Part shown: positions 43,973-53,595 of the stretch, piece by piece | How the letters are laid out: every line of letters starts with the position of its first letter | Numbering within the stretch: the stretch's first letter is position 1 | From: Mongoliitalea daihaiensis | GTDB taxonomy: Bacteria; Bacteroidota; Bacteroidia; Cytophagales; Cyclobacteriaceae | DNA length: 64,000 bases | Direction of reading: 5' to 3' | Assembly (NCBI RefSeq): GCF_021596945.1 | Contig: NZ_CP063779.1 | Span: forward strand, 1,339,592-1,403,591 | Program-made: the position numbers and the translations under genes | Notes under the pieces: generated by a model | Told to the model about the DNA's origin: nothing | The model's database searches: none | What the model saw: only the letters and a program-made list of their open reading frames with translations

Positions 43973-44030
43973 TCGAAAAATTAGGCCTAAAATTTAGATT
44001 ACAATCGAAAAATTAGGCCTAAAATTTAGA
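43973..44030. repeat. Two copies of the same 32-bp repeat, upstream side of the DUF4143 ATPase
   Basis: TCGAAAAATTAGGCCTAAAA starts at 43973 and again at 44005, 32 bases apart; both copies continue with ATTTAGA. They end 42 bases upstream of the ATPase start codon and are the same words as those at 42709-42766 beyond the 3' end. Confidence 0.88.
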
Positions 44031-44146
44031 ATTAGAAATGAAAGTCTTTGTCCCTTCCTGAAATTACTTGGTACTTTTTTAATTGTTATTCATTTGTTTT
44101 CAATCTTCTTGGTACTTTATACTTGGTACAATTTCCCAATTCCCCA

Positions 44147-44728
44147 CTATTTTCTACTAGGCAACGTACCCGAAAAAGAAACTCCGACGGAATTTCCAGA
44201 GAAAACTTCTCCCTGTTGATCTTTATAGCTCATTGGTGTATAAGTCAACGCGACCCACTTATATCCAAATTCAAATCGCGGGTTAGCCGTACTTGTATAA
44301 GACACATCTGGGAAAAAGCCATCTCCTCTTAATTTTGGGTTTAAATGAGTAGTAATACCAACCCCAATGCGAAAGTCATCATTGATTTTCCAAAATGGAG
44401 TCAAATGAACAGGAAACCTTAAAAACATAATGTTTGCATCATCAGCTGCTGTAGGAGTCCACTTTAAACTTATGGCAGAGCGAACCATAAACTGCTTTAA
44501 GTTGGCAAATTGAAATTCGCCCCCTACGCCAAGATTGATGCCTTGCCCGGCCCGCATCTTTTGATCACTACCATTGGTGAAGAATACTTGCAAGATTTCA
44601 TCACCACCCCAATCGAAACCCACATCAATTAGAAATTTAGCGGTAACTGGTTTCTCAACGTTTTGTGAGAATACCTGTGTTGCACTAAATAAAAGTGCAA
44701 CGCACAAAGCAATAGATACTTTTTTCAT
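44147..44728 (-). CDS. Outer-membrane beta-barrel protein
   Basis: 193 residues with signal peptide (MKKVSIALCVALLFSATQVFSQ). Amphipathic strands include AKFLIDVGFDWGG, GINLGVGGEFQFANL and FRIGVGITTHLNPKL, and the YTPMSYKDQQGE loop precedes a final strand. No specific family. It is monocistronic and divergent from the sigma factor gene at 45033. The 304-base gap between them contains a long palindrome around CTTTCGAAAG (about 44812-44853). Confidence 0.7.
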   Translation of the reverse strand: MKKVSIALCVALLFSATQVFSQNVEKPVTAKFLIDVGFDWGGDEILQVFFTNGSDQKMRAGQGINLGVGGEFQFANLKQFMVRSAISLKWTPTAADDANIMFLRFPVHLTPFWKINDDFRIGVGITTHLNPKLRGDGFFPDVSYTSTANPRFEFGYKWVALTYTPMSYKDQQGEVFSGNSVGVSFSGTLPSRK

Positions 44729-45032
44729 GTAGTTGTAATTGTTTTTTAGGTTGATAGAGGTTGTAATCGGCGAATAAAAATCAGGATAAATAGATAAAGA
44801 ATTCTCTTTCTAAATTTCGGATGATTCTTTCGAAAGCTATCGAGAAATTTAATCATTTTCAATAGGCATATGTCAAATTATTTTTACCTGTAAAGGTCTA
44901 AGATCAACTCCCTATTTCCTCGGTTTTTGAAGAGTTTGGTTAGCTTAAAATTGTCCCATTGCTTCGGTTTTGGGTATATGACTTAAACAATTCCATTGTT
45001 TTTAGCTTATTGATTGATAATGAGCCAAAATA

Positions 45033-45593
45033 ATGGGAAATAATAAACAATCGCCCAATCAATCTACGGTTTTTGACCAAAAAACCTTTCGAAAATTTTT
45101 TGAAGCTCATTTCAATTCAGTCTACATGAGACTTTTTTTTCTGTTGAATAACCAAGAGGAAGCCGAAGAACTCACGCAGGATATTTTTATCAATATATGG
45201 AGGAGGAGAAGCGAGTTGTTGCACGTCGAAAATTGGAATGCTTACCTACTGAAAGCAGCCACATTTAAAGCGATAGATTATCGAAGAAAAAGGAAGGAAA
45301 ACATTATTTACCGTGATCAGCTGGACCTTTGCGAAATAGTACAAGAAGAAATGGAACAGTCAAGTGAGGAGGATCGATTGGACTTATTGCAAAAGGAGAT
45401 CGATTTACTTCCTGATCGTTGCCAAATAATATTCAAGCTCAGTCGCTATGAGCAAATGAGCTACGCCGAGATCGCCAAAAATCTGGATATCAGCCCCAAA
45501 ACAGTAGAAAATCAAATTGGTAAAGCGCTCAAAATTTTAAGAGAAAAGCTACTTCCACAACTATTTTTCGGATTGCTACAAATTTTTCAGTAA
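45033..45593 (+). CDS. ECF sigma factor (FecI-like, Bacteroidota type)
   Basis: 186 residues. Region 2 (FNSVYMRLFFLLNNQEEAEEL, IFINIWRRR) and region 4 (LPDRCQIIFKLSRYEQMSYAEIAKNL with ISPKTVENQIGKAL) match the sigma factors that pair with FecR proteins and TonB receptors in Bacteroidota. It heads the four-gene operon that runs to 50184 and should be kept inactive until the receptor is loaded. Confidence 0.92.
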   Translation: MGNNKQSPNQSTVFDQKTFRKFFEAHFNSVYMRLFFLLNNQEEAEELTQDIFINIWRRRSELLHVENWNAYLLKAATFKAIDYRRKRKENIIYRDQLDLCEIVQEEMEQSSEEDRLDLLQKEIDLLPDRCQIIFKLSRYEQMSYAEIAKNLDISPKTVENQIGKALKILREKLLPQLFFGLLQIFQ

Positions 45594-45645
45594 CCCGATG
45601 GGGGTTTTGAAGCCACTTCTCGACTTATAGGGAAAGAGGAAAGCA

Positions 45646-46614
45646 ATGGAACCCACAGATGAACAATTGGCAAGATGGCTCGAAAGTCCGAGTCAGGATG
45701 ATATCCAGGATTTACAGGAATGGCTGGACAAAAGCCCTGAGAATCTTCAGAAATGGGAGAGCTACCAAATGCTTTGGCTAAATTCAGCAAACTTGCCTTC
45801 CAAGGTTCCATTGCCTGACAGGGAAAGGATTTGGTCAGGAATTGAAGCAGATATTAGAGAAAGAAAAACCTTTACGATTTCAGGCTTTTTCAAATATGCA
45901 GCCGCCGCGGCTGTCATATTGACGATTTCTGTATCCGTTTTCCTTTCGATTTCATCCAAGCAGGAACATTACATTGCAAGCAATGGATCCATGGAAATTT
46001 GGTTGTCTGATAGTTCCCTCGTGGTATTGAAGGAAGGATCTGAATTGAAAGTTTCGAAGGACTATTTGGTGGAGGAGCGAACGGTTTTTTTGCAAGGCGA
46101 TGCATTTTTTGAAGTAAAAAGAAATGAACAAAAGCCATTTTTGGTCCAAACTGAATCACATTTTGTCAAAGTATTGGGAACATCCTTTTTGGTCCAATCG
46201 ACTCAGCCGGAAGAAGCCACAGTCTCTGTTTTCTCCGGTAAGGTTAAATTTGGAGTCCCTGCAGGTCAAAGCAGTATCCTGACAAAGGATATGTCATTGA
46301 CCATTTTGGGCGATCAGTTCATAGAAAAGAAAAAAAGCGCCAATGACCTTGCTTGGTGGACAGGAGAACTGAAGTATGACAATGCGCCATTGTCTCAGTT
46401 TGTCGCAGACATGGCCTATAATTTTGGAATTGAGGTAAAGGTCTCGGCTACTTCTTTGATGGGCTGCGAACTCACGGCCAAGTTTGAGGGATTGACTCCC
46501 GATGAGATGGTGCAGGCTGTGGCCATGACCTTTAGAAGCCAACTGAGACAATCCTCCCAATCAAGTGTGGAAATGCAAGGTGGAAATTGTGAAACGGGAG
46601 GTGCCTCATGGTAA
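45646..46614 (+). CDS. FecR-type anti-sigma factor
   Basis: 322 residues. A short cytoplasmic sigma-binding N-terminus (EQLARWLESPSQDDIQDL) is followed by a membrane span at about 84-105 (FKYAAAAAVILTISVSVFLSI, as a region). The periplasmic FecR domain holds GSMEIWLSDSSLVVLKEGSEL and RTVFLQGDAFFEV, and the C-terminal DUF4974/STN-like domain holds YDNAPLSQFVADM and GCELTAKFEGL. It overlaps the receptor gene by 7 bases. It relays the signal from the receptor to the sigma factor. Confidence 0.92.
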   Translation: MEPTDEQLARWLESPSQDDIQDLQEWLDKSPENLQKWESYQMLWLNSANLPSKVPLPDRERIWSGIEADIRERKTFTISGFFKYAAAAAVILTISVSVFLSISSKQEHYIASNGSMEIWLSDSSLVVLKEGSELKVSKDYLVEERTVFLQGDAFFEVKRNEQKPFLVQTESHFVKVLGTSFLVQSTQPEEATVSVFSGKVKFGVPAGQSSILTKDMSLTILGDQFIEKKKSANDLAWWTGELKYDNAPLSQFVADMAYNFGIEVKVSATSLMGCELTAKFEGLTPDEMVQAVAMTFRSQLRQSSQSSVEMQGGNCETGGASW

Positions 46615-49223
46615 GGGTATTCTTGATTTTCGCTCTCTGTTTTTTGTCTTTTTGGGCCAATGCTCAGGAACGTATGCGTTTGAATGGACAATATTCCTCT
46701 GAGCAACTGATCGAAAGTATAGAGCAGCAGACGCCTTTTCGGTTTGTCTACCAAAGCCAAATCCTCCCAAAAGGGAAGGTGATCACACTAAATTTTGAGC
46801 AGGCTAAACTCGAGGAAGTCCTTGCTTTTTGGACAGCTGCCCTGCAATTGGAATATAAGATTCAGGGGAACCTGATAGTATTGTCACCTGCCTCACCCTC
46901 CAGAAGAATTCTCAGCGGCTATGTGATCAATCAGGGTGATGGAGAAAAGCTCATCGGTGCCAACATTCAGGTTTTGGGTACAGGAATCGGAATTACTACC
47001 AACGAATATGGCTACTTCGCACTATCCATTCCACAGGGCAACTACATGATAAAGATTTCTTATGTGGGTTTTCAGACCTTGACCGAAGAGATTGCTTTAT
47101 TCCAAGACACTGCCAAGAATTTCCAGCTTCAAATTGCCAATGTGCTATTGGATGAGGTATCCGTAGTCTCGGTGGAAGACAAGGTGGAGGAAATTCAGAT
47201 GAGTACCTTCAAGGTAAATATGGCCTTGGTCCGAAAGCTGCCTGCAATCGGCGGAGAGGTCGACCCCCTGCGGATTCTTCAACTGCTTCCGGGAGTGCAG
47301 TTTGGTACCGAAGGCACCTCGGGATTCAATGTACGTGGAGGCTCTCAGGATCAAAATCTGATTCTGTTGGACGGCGTGCCTATGTACAATGTCTCCCATC
47401 TTTTTGGCTTTCTCTCGGTATTCAATGCCGATGCAATTCAGAATATGGACTTGACCAAAGGAGCTTTTCCTGCTAGATATGGAGGAAGACTTTCCTCCGT
47501 CTTGGACATCAGCATGAAAGAAGGCAGTAAGGAAAGGATCTCGGGGAATGTCGGACTCAGTACCTTTGCCTCAAAGTTCTTTTTGGAAGGACCTTTGGCG
47601 GGGGAGAAAATGACCTTTATGGTTTCGGCCCGGAGAAGCTTTCTGGATCCTATTTTGATTCCTATTACCAGAAGGCAAAAAATCGAAAATGGTGCCAGCG
47701 GAGGCCAAAGCAATTATTCCTTTTACGATATCAATGCCAAGGTCAATTACACCTTTTCTGCCAAGGATCGGATCTACCTGAGCATGTATCAGGGAAATGA
47801 CCGATACAGTGACAATACCCTAAGAATAAGCACCTTCGGAAACTCCAGAGTAGAAAGTGAACAAGATGTCAAACTTGGTTGGGGCAATCAGGTAGCCTCT
47901 TTGCGATGGAACCATGTCTTTCAACCAACCCTTTTTTCAAATATCAATCTTTTTACGAGCAGGTATCGGTTGAATAGTGTTTCGGATAATTATGTAGAAA
48001 TCAGATCAGGGAGTGAACGGATATTCAGTGAGGACTTTTCGGACCAGCTATCCTCTATCCGGGATTATGGAGGAAAAATTGATTTCAGCTATTTCCCAAA
48101 CCCAACCCACTTTGTGAAATTTGGCGGACTTTTACTCAGACATCGATTTGTAAATCAGTTTCAGTCCAACTTCTCCATCACTCGCAACACCCAACGGGAG
48201 GAGGATTCTTCCAGCTTGAGGGAAGAAAATAACGCATGGGAGGGATTTGTTTTCGTGGAGGACGAGATTACGATCAACCGACAGTTGGGGGTCAATGTCG
48301 GTATCCATGCCAGTAATTTTTGGTCGGGTGGGGTAAGTTATCCTTCCATTCAGCCTAGGGCTTCCATTCGATGGGCAATCAATGAATCAAACGCCATCAA
48401 AGGAGGGTTTGCAAAAATGACCCAATACCTCCACCTCCTGACCAACAGTGGCATAGGGCTGCCAACAGATCTTTGGCTGGGGTCCAGCCCGGAGATAGGC
48501 CCACAAAATGCCAATCAGTGGTCATTGGGGTATACCAAAACGTTTTCCAGAGGGGTTGATTTTACGGTAGAAGGTTTCCACAAGAAAATGCAAGGCCTAC
48601 TGGATTTTAAAGACGGGGTAACATTTTTTATGAATACGGGAAGCACCAGTGAGAAGGTGACCAGCGGAGATGGATTAGCCAAAGGGGTGGAAATGATGCT
48701 TCAAAAGCAGGTGGGGAAAACACAGGGTTGGATATCCTATACTTGGTCAAAATCGGACCGAATTTTCCAAGAAATCAATAACGGGGAACCGTTCCCGTTC
48801 ATTTTCGACAGAAGACATGATTTTTCAGCCTTGATCAATCAGCAAGTTGGTAAACGATGGAACCTCAGTGCCACTTGGATTTACCTGACAGGAAGGGCGG
48901 TGACCTTGCCCATTTCTACCTTTGTTGAAAATGTAGTGATCCCGGGCGATAGGATAGGAAATAATGCAGATCTCATTGAGTACAGTGCCCGAAATGCCTA
49001 TCGCTTCAAGCCCTATCACCGATTGGATATTTCTGCCAATTACGAAAAAATCACCACATGGGGAGGGCACCGCTTTTCAGTCAGTGTGTATAATCTATAT
49101 AACCGACAAAACACCTTCTTCCTATCCCAAGATCCTGGAGCAGCATCTGACGGATCTATTCAACTCATAGACAATCCCCTATTTCCACTTATCCCCGGTT
49201 TTTCTTATGGAATATTCTTCTAG
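46608..49223 (+). CDS. TonB-dependent receptor with STN signalling domain
   Basis: 871 residues. The signal peptide (VFLIFALCFLSFWANAQ) is followed by an STN domain at about 40-100 and a carboxypeptidase-like beta-sandwich at about 105-190 (LSGYVINQGDGEKLIGANIQV). The plug is at about 205-320 (GFNVRGGSQDQNLILLDGVP) and the barrel ends in Phe-Phe. The STN domain makes it a signal-transducing receptor that activates the upstream sigma factor. The ligand is unknown. The end overlaps the DUF4249 gene by 17 bases. Confidence 0.93.
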   Translation: MVRVFLIFALCFLSFWANAQERMRLNGQYSSEQLIESIEQQTPFRFVYQSQILPKGKVITLNFEQAKLEEVLAFWTAALQLEYKIQGNLIVLSPASPSRRILSGYVINQGDGEKLIGANIQVLGTGIGITTNEYGYFALSIPQGNYMIKISYVGFQTLTEEIALFQDTAKNFQLQIANVLLDEVSVVSVEDKVEEIQMSTFKVNMALVRKLPAIGGEVDPLRILQLLPGVQFGTEGTSGFNVRGGSQDQNLILLDGVPMYNVSHLFGFLSVFNADAIQNMDLTKGAFPARYGGRLSSVLDISMKEGSKERISGNVGLSTFASKFFLEGPLAGEKMTFMVSARRSFLDPILIPITRRQKIENGASGGQSNYSFYDINAKVNYTFSAKDRIYLSMYQGNDRYSDNTLRISTFGNSRVESEQDVKLGWGNQVASLRWNHVFQPTLFSNINLFTSRYRLNSVSDNYVEIRSGSERIFSEDFSDQLSSIRDYGGKIDFSYFPNPTHFVKFGGLLLRHRFVNQFQSNFSITRNTQREEDSSSLREENNAWEGFVFVEDEITINRQLGVNVGIHASNFWSGGVSYPSIQPRASIRWAINESNAIKGGFAKMTQYLHLLTNSGIGLPTDLWLGSSPEIGPQNANQWSLGYTKTFSRGVDFTVEGFHKKMQGLLDFKDGVTFFMNTGSTSEKVTSGDGLAKGVEMMLQKQVGKTQGWISYTWSKSDRIFQEINNGEPFPFIFDRRHDFSALINQQVGKRWNLSATWIYLTGRAVTLPISTFVENVVIPGDRIGNNADLIEYSARNAYRFKPYHRLDISANYEKITTWGGHRFSVSVYNLYNRQNTFFLSQDPGAASDGSIQLIDNPLFPLIPGFSYGIFF

Positions 49224-50184
49224 TGTCATCCGAAATTTAGTAGCGCTTGGGTTGCTTTATGCGACCAGTTCCTGCCTGTTTGAGTCTCCTTCCCCAATTG
49301 AAATCATTGATTCCCAAAAGAAATTGGTAGTCAATGGTCATATCAGCCCCGATGTACCTTTGCTGATATCCGTGACCAATAACATCCCATTTACCACTGC
49401 CATGTTTGCCTTGCAGAATATTCCGGATGCCAGAGTAGAACTTTGGGAAGGAGGCAGGAAGTTGGAGGAGGGGGTGTTTCAACCTTCAGCAACTGTCACT
49501 GTGGGCTTGCCTGAAATTGAAAAAAAGTTTCCAAATCATTTTGCTTACAGGGCCTTTTTTGCATTTGAGTCCGTGCCTGAGGCAGGTAAGTCCTATTCGC
49601 TCAAAGTCAATGCTCCCGGATATCCGGCTGTGGAAACCACGGATCGGGTCCCTGAGAATGCAGCAGAGGCACCCACATTCCGAATCCTATCCATCAACAG
49701 GTCCAATGGCCTAATCACAGTAGAAGTGGATTTAGAGCTTTTGGATGAAAAAAATTACTTCCATTTGCAGTTTTTTGTCAGGACAAACGGATTTAATGAC
49801 GTTGAACAAGTTGAACAAGTCAAGGTGGTGTTGGACAACGAAGGATTGTTAAATGTCGATAATAATGGTGTGGCCTTCGAAGGAGGGCTAAATTCAGGTA
49901 TTATGTATAATCCCAACGTCTTTGGATCAAAAAGCAACAAGCGAATCATCGTGTTGGAATATTTATCGGTTATTTTCTTCCCCGAGATTCAATTTGAACT
50001 AAGTGCAGAAATACGGACCATCAGCAAAAGCTACTATGACTATTATGTGGCTGTAATCCAGCAAAAATATTATGGTGACTACCCGTTTGTTACCTCTATT
50101 AGGATTCCTAACAATGTGCAGGGTGGCTTGGGTAACTTTTCTGCCTTTACAGCTAGAAAATCAGGATGGGTGGATTTGAGATAA
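49207..50184 (+). CDS. DUF4249 lipoprotein, partner of the TonB receptor
   Basis: 325 residues with a lipoprotein signal (LGLLYATSSC, Cys about 19). The mature protein has the DUF4249 plan: an N-terminal beta-sandwich (VVNGHISPDVPLLISVTNN), a second sandwich with YSLKVNAPGYPAVE, and a C-terminal helical section (SKSYYDYYVAVIQQ). In Bacteroidota, DUF4249 proteins nearly always follow an STN-type receptor and are thought to be surface ligand-binding or lid components, by analogy with SusD. The function is not proven. Confidence 0.9.
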   Translation: MEYSSSVIRNLVALGLLYATSSCLFESPSPIEIIDSQKKLVVNGHISPDVPLLISVTNNIPFTTAMFALQNIPDARVELWEGGRKLEEGVFQPSATVTVGLPEIEKKFPNHFAYRAFFAFESVPEAGKSYSLKVNAPGYPAVETTDRVPENAAEAPTFRILSINRSNGLITVEVDLELLDEKNYFHLQFFVRTNGFNDVEQVEQVKVVLDNEGLLNVDNNGVAFEGGLNSGIMYNPNVFGSKSNKRIIVLEYLSVIFFPEIQFELSAEIRTISKSYYDYYVAVIQQKYYGDYPFVTSIRIPNNVQGGLGNFSAFTARKSGWVDLR

Positions 50185-50271
50185 TGCTAGGATAGTATTT
50201 TACTTATGAAAGCCCTTACCTGAGCAAAATGCTTTACACTTTGCCCTGGAGGCTTTTCAAATATTTCAGGA

Positions 50272-52683
50272 CTATTCTGTTTTCAAGCTTTCCACAGGGT
50301 TTTCTTGTGCCGCTTTATAAGCCACAGTTCCTACCAATATACTGACGACCATAAGGGTGATAATGCCCACTACCACAAAAACCCACTGTTGAATCGAAAT
50401 CCGATAAGCAAAATTGGAAAGCCAGGAATCAGCAGCCCAATAGGAAAGGGGCCACGCAATGAGTAGTGCCAGGCCCACCATCCCGATGTATTCCTTACTG
50501 GTACCGCGTACAATGGAAAGAGCCGAAGCGCCAAGAACTTTCCGGATACCGATTTCTTTTCTCCTTGCCAAAGTCAAAAACAAAGTGACGCCGATTATGC
50601 CAATTCCTGCCAGAAAAACAGCTATTGCATTAAAATAAAACAGCAAGTCAGCAGTGCGATTGTCTTGTTGGTAAAGGGATTCCAAGTTTTCAGAAAGAAA
50701 TTCCAGTTCCAATGGAAATGATTCCTTTAGCTTAGCATAGACAGATTCAACTGCTGCAACTACTTCTTTTTCTTTGGCAGGATCATAGGACACTATACTT
50801 CTTCCATCCATCACCAAGTTTTCCTGAACTGTCAAAAAATAAGGTTCCATTCGCTCATGAAGAGAAAATAGATGAATGTCTTCAAAAATACCGGCAATTG
50901 TAAACGGTATGCCTGATTGACCTGTTTCTTCATTGGTATAGTCAGGTTCAGTAATCACCTGTGTCCCGATCAGATCCTCAGGAAGAACCCCCTTTACTTT
51001 GGCAAATTTTTCTGCCGCTGTTTTGTTTATCAAAGTCAACCTGCCCATAGGAATTTCGGTAAGCGTGGATTGGATCTCATACGCTTTCAATCCCTCTTGG
51101 TCAAGATAAAGTTGATTGGAATCGTCAAAAACCGTTTCTAACCCTTCTATGCTATAGGTGCCCTGATTAAATGTCTGTATTCCAAAGGAACTTCCATTTC
51201 CGACAGCGAGTACCCCAGGTATTTGTCTCAGTTTTTGCTGAAAAAATCCCAAATTCCCTTGGGAGGTGTAAGCAAAGAGAAGACCCTCTTTTTTATACCC
51301 AACATCCTTTTTCTTTACAAATTCGATCTGTTTGGAAATCAATAAGGACACACTTGACAACCCTATTAGTATTACCAATTGACTAATAATCATATACTTT
51401 CTTCCAAAAAAAGTCTGAAAATTCAGTTGATTCAAGTCCCCCTTAAATAAACTTACCACACTTCTCATTCCCAAATACAAAGCAGGGATCAAGCTTGCCA
51501 AAAATCCAATTGCGATGGCCAAAGCAATTAATCCCATAAAGGTAAATGGGTCTGAAAAGAGATTTGGAGAGATGGCCGTTCCCATCAATACATTAAAATA
51601 TGGAACAGATAATGAAACCAAAACTGCTACAAATGGAATAGATATCAGGGATAATAGAATCCCTTCCAAAAAAAACTGAAAAGCAATCGTTTTACTCTGA
51701 GCGCCTATTGCCTTTCGGATTCCAATAGATTTGCCGGCTTTGGATTTGATCGCAAGAGTAAGGTTGGCAAAATTAAACAATGTGATCAACAGAATCAGGA
51801 TCGCAAAAAATCCGATCAGGGAGATATATTGTTTGTTGCCAGGGGTTTTTGATTCATACAATATATTTGAATTCAAATGTATGTCTTTGATAGGCTGAAG
51901 AAAGTGCCCACCATACAATCCATCCTGGGATAACCTCGGGTTAAAGGATAAAATGGTGGCGTTTAATTGCTTTTCTACTTCGTTGGGATTAGCGAGAGGA
52001 TCAGCTTGCACATAGACCCTGCTTCCCCAATAATTAATCCGGTCAGTGCTCAATGCAAGATTAAACCTAAAATGGGTATTTGCCGGAACATCCTCAATTA
52101 CAGCTGCCAATTCATAAGGATCAGTGCCGACCAAGATCAAACTTCCAATCAAGGCATCTTGGGTATGAAAACCTGCACCGAATAATTTCTCTGCCATGGA
52201 AGCGCTCAACAATACTTTTTTATTTCCTGAAGAAAAGTTTTCAAGGGTGCCCAATTTTGCTTTCCAAGAAAACATCTGAACAAAGCCCGCCGGCGTATTG
52301 GTACTTAATATATCAGACGAGGCAATTTGTTTTTCACCGGCTTTAATGAATTCTGAATAAGGAGAAATGATGAATTGGGAAACATCCTTTACCCCCATAG
52401 ATGATTTCAATGTTTCTGACTGAAGGACTTGGTCTTGAGGAGAAGAATCAGTCCAGGAAGGAAATCCGATTATGCTGTAATCTTGGGAGCGATAAGTCCT
52501 GACCAGCCTATAAATATTCCCCGAATCATTGTGAAAGCTTTCATAGCCTGTTTCAAAACGGATATAAGCCATTCCCATATATGCCACAAAGAGTCCAGAA
52601 ACTAAACTCAATAAAATGAGAAAAGTGAATTGCCTATTTCTGAGATAGCCCCTGAAGGCGATTTTAATATAATTTCTAAGCAT
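50272..52683 (-). CDS. FtsX/MacB-type ABC transporter permease
   Basis: 803 residues with two MacB_PCD/FtsX modules, eight membrane helices in total. The first is N-terminal at 20-40 (FTFLILLSLVSGLFVAYMGMAY), with a group at about 285-420. The last group includes LFYFNAIAVFLAGIGIIGVTLFL and the conserved ARRKEIGIRKVLGAS, plus a final ENPVESLKTE. It belongs to the permease-only group that exports peptides, lipids or drugs and needs an ATPase encoded elsewhere. No ATPase gene is adjacent. It is monocistronic. Confidence 0.9.
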   Translation of the reverse strand: MLRNYIKIAFRGYLRNRQFTFLILLSLVSGLFVAYMGMAYIRFETGYESFHNDSGNIYRLVRTYRSQDYSIIGFPSWTDSSPQDQVLQSETLKSSMGVKDVSQFIISPYSEFIKAGEKQIASSDILSTNTPAGFVQMFSWKAKLGTLENFSSGNKKVLLSASMAEKLFGAGFHTQDALIGSLILVGTDPYELAAVIEDVPANTHFRFNLALSTDRINYWGSRVYVQADPLANPNEVEKQLNATILSFNPRLSQDGLYGGHFLQPIKDIHLNSNILYESKTPGNKQYISLIGFFAILILLITLFNFANLTLAIKSKAGKSIGIRKAIGAQSKTIAFQFFLEGILLSLISIPFVAVLVSLSVPYFNVLMGTAISPNLFSDPFTFMGLIALAIAIGFLASLIPALYLGMRSVVSLFKGDLNQLNFQTFFGRKYMIISQLVILIGLSSVSLLISKQIEFVKKKDVGYKKEGLLFAYTSQGNLGFFQQKLRQIPGVLAVGNGSSFGIQTFNQGTYSIEGLETVFDDSNQLYLDQEGLKAYEIQSTLTEIPMGRLTLINKTAAEKFAKVKGVLPEDLIGTQVITEPDYTNEETGQSGIPFTIAGIFEDIHLFSLHERMEPYFLTVQENLVMDGRSIVSYDPAKEKEVVAAVESVYAKLKESFPLELEFLSENLESLYQQDNRTADLLFYFNAIAVFLAGIGIIGVTLFLTLARRKEIGIRKVLGASALSIVRGTSKEYIGMVGLALLIAWPLSYWAADSWLSNFAYRISIQQWVFVVVGIITLMVVSILVGTVAYKAAQENPVESLKTE

Positions 52684-52849
52684 ATCCAGTCAAATTAACG
52701 GCATTTTATCCCAACCTTCTCCAATTCTATGCCATATGAATATGCTTTATTTTAGTCAATAAAGCCATTTATCAATCTAATCTGTGAAAATCTCCGAACA
52801 TTTTTGAACGTATTCGGACAAAATAGAAAAATGAATTTGAATAAAAGTT

Positions 52850-53058
52850 TACAGCTGTTTATGATTTACTAGGGGAAACCATTCCTGAAACACACTACCC
52901 ATGGAGTTTGCACGAAACAATCCTCCAAATTCATCTGTAAATTCTTTGGTAGTGTAAGCTGTACAAGCCTATGTATATGCAATTTCAATGTAGGAATCTG
53001 AGGTGTTTTCTAACTTGACATTATCTCCAGGTCTCCTACATTGAACTTTTAAAGACAT
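52850..53058 (-). pseudogene. Possible remnant of a small decayed gene
   Basis: Reading leftward from an ATG at 53058, a frame of about 70 codons has protein-like content (NVKLENTSDSYIEIAYT, then ACTAYTTKEFTDEFGG and FRANSMGSVFQEWFP) but is cut by a TAG at 52971-52969 and ends at TAA near 52851. I recognise no family. It could be a worn gene or chance. The rest of the 378-base gap 52684-53061 has only a fragment of the array module (AATCTGTGAAAATCTCC near 52780). Confidence 0.3.
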
Positions 53059-53061
53059 TCT

Positions 53062-53457
53062 TTATTTTTCAGAAGACCCTATCATTTCTTTCCCTTCTTC
53101 TTCGGATATTAGATTACAATAAAACTTCCCTTTTCCAAAGGCTTTTGTTTTTGTCGTAAGGGTAATATAATAAGTTTGGCCTGCATCAATGTTCAATGAG
53201 AGAACTGTTTCAGGGTCTGGCTTGATTTTCCCTCTGTATTGGGTGTGAATTTCATAGGCACCCGGGTCAATTTGATGAACAGAATACTTTCCCTCGCCCA
53301 ACTTGCTGATTAATTTTTGATTGAAATAGGTGTAGTAGGGGACAAAATCATCAAGTCCATCAGGTCTTAACAAGTAAACCGTGGCTTTTTCACTTTGAGC
53401 CTGGATTTGAAATTGGACTGCAAAAATCAAGGCTAATAGGTAAATAGTTTTCTTCAT
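53062..53457 (-). CDS. Secreted DUF2846-like protein
   Basis: 131 residues with signal peptide MKKTIYLLALIFAVQFQIQAQ. The body is a beta-sandwich (ATVYLLRPDGLDDFVPYYTYF, GKYSVHQIDPGAYEIHTQY, AGQTYYITLTTK) with the layout of DUF2846, small exported proteins with an N-terminal strand pair of type ATVYxxR. The function is unknown. It is alone on its strand. Confidence 0.75.
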   Translation of the reverse strand: MKKTIYLLALIFAVQFQIQAQSEKATVYLLRPDGLDDFVPYYTYFNQKLISKLGEGKYSVHQIDPGAYEIHTQYRGKIKPDPETVLSLNIDAGQTYYITLTTKTKAFGKGKFYCNLISEEEGKEMIGSSEK

Positions 53458-53595
53458 AATTTTAAGAATATCGTACCGAAATCTAACGAGAAATCATAGC
53501 ATTGACAATAGCCATTTGTTAATCATTCTTAACCAACTTTTTAATTAAAGAATGCGTAGTTACTTTTAGTCTTTAAACGTAAATTTCCAGAGAAC

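Noticed and set aside
42709-44030. CRISPR interpretation of the 32-bp repeats
   Set aside because: Only two copies on each side, directly adjacent without spacers, and no cas genes.
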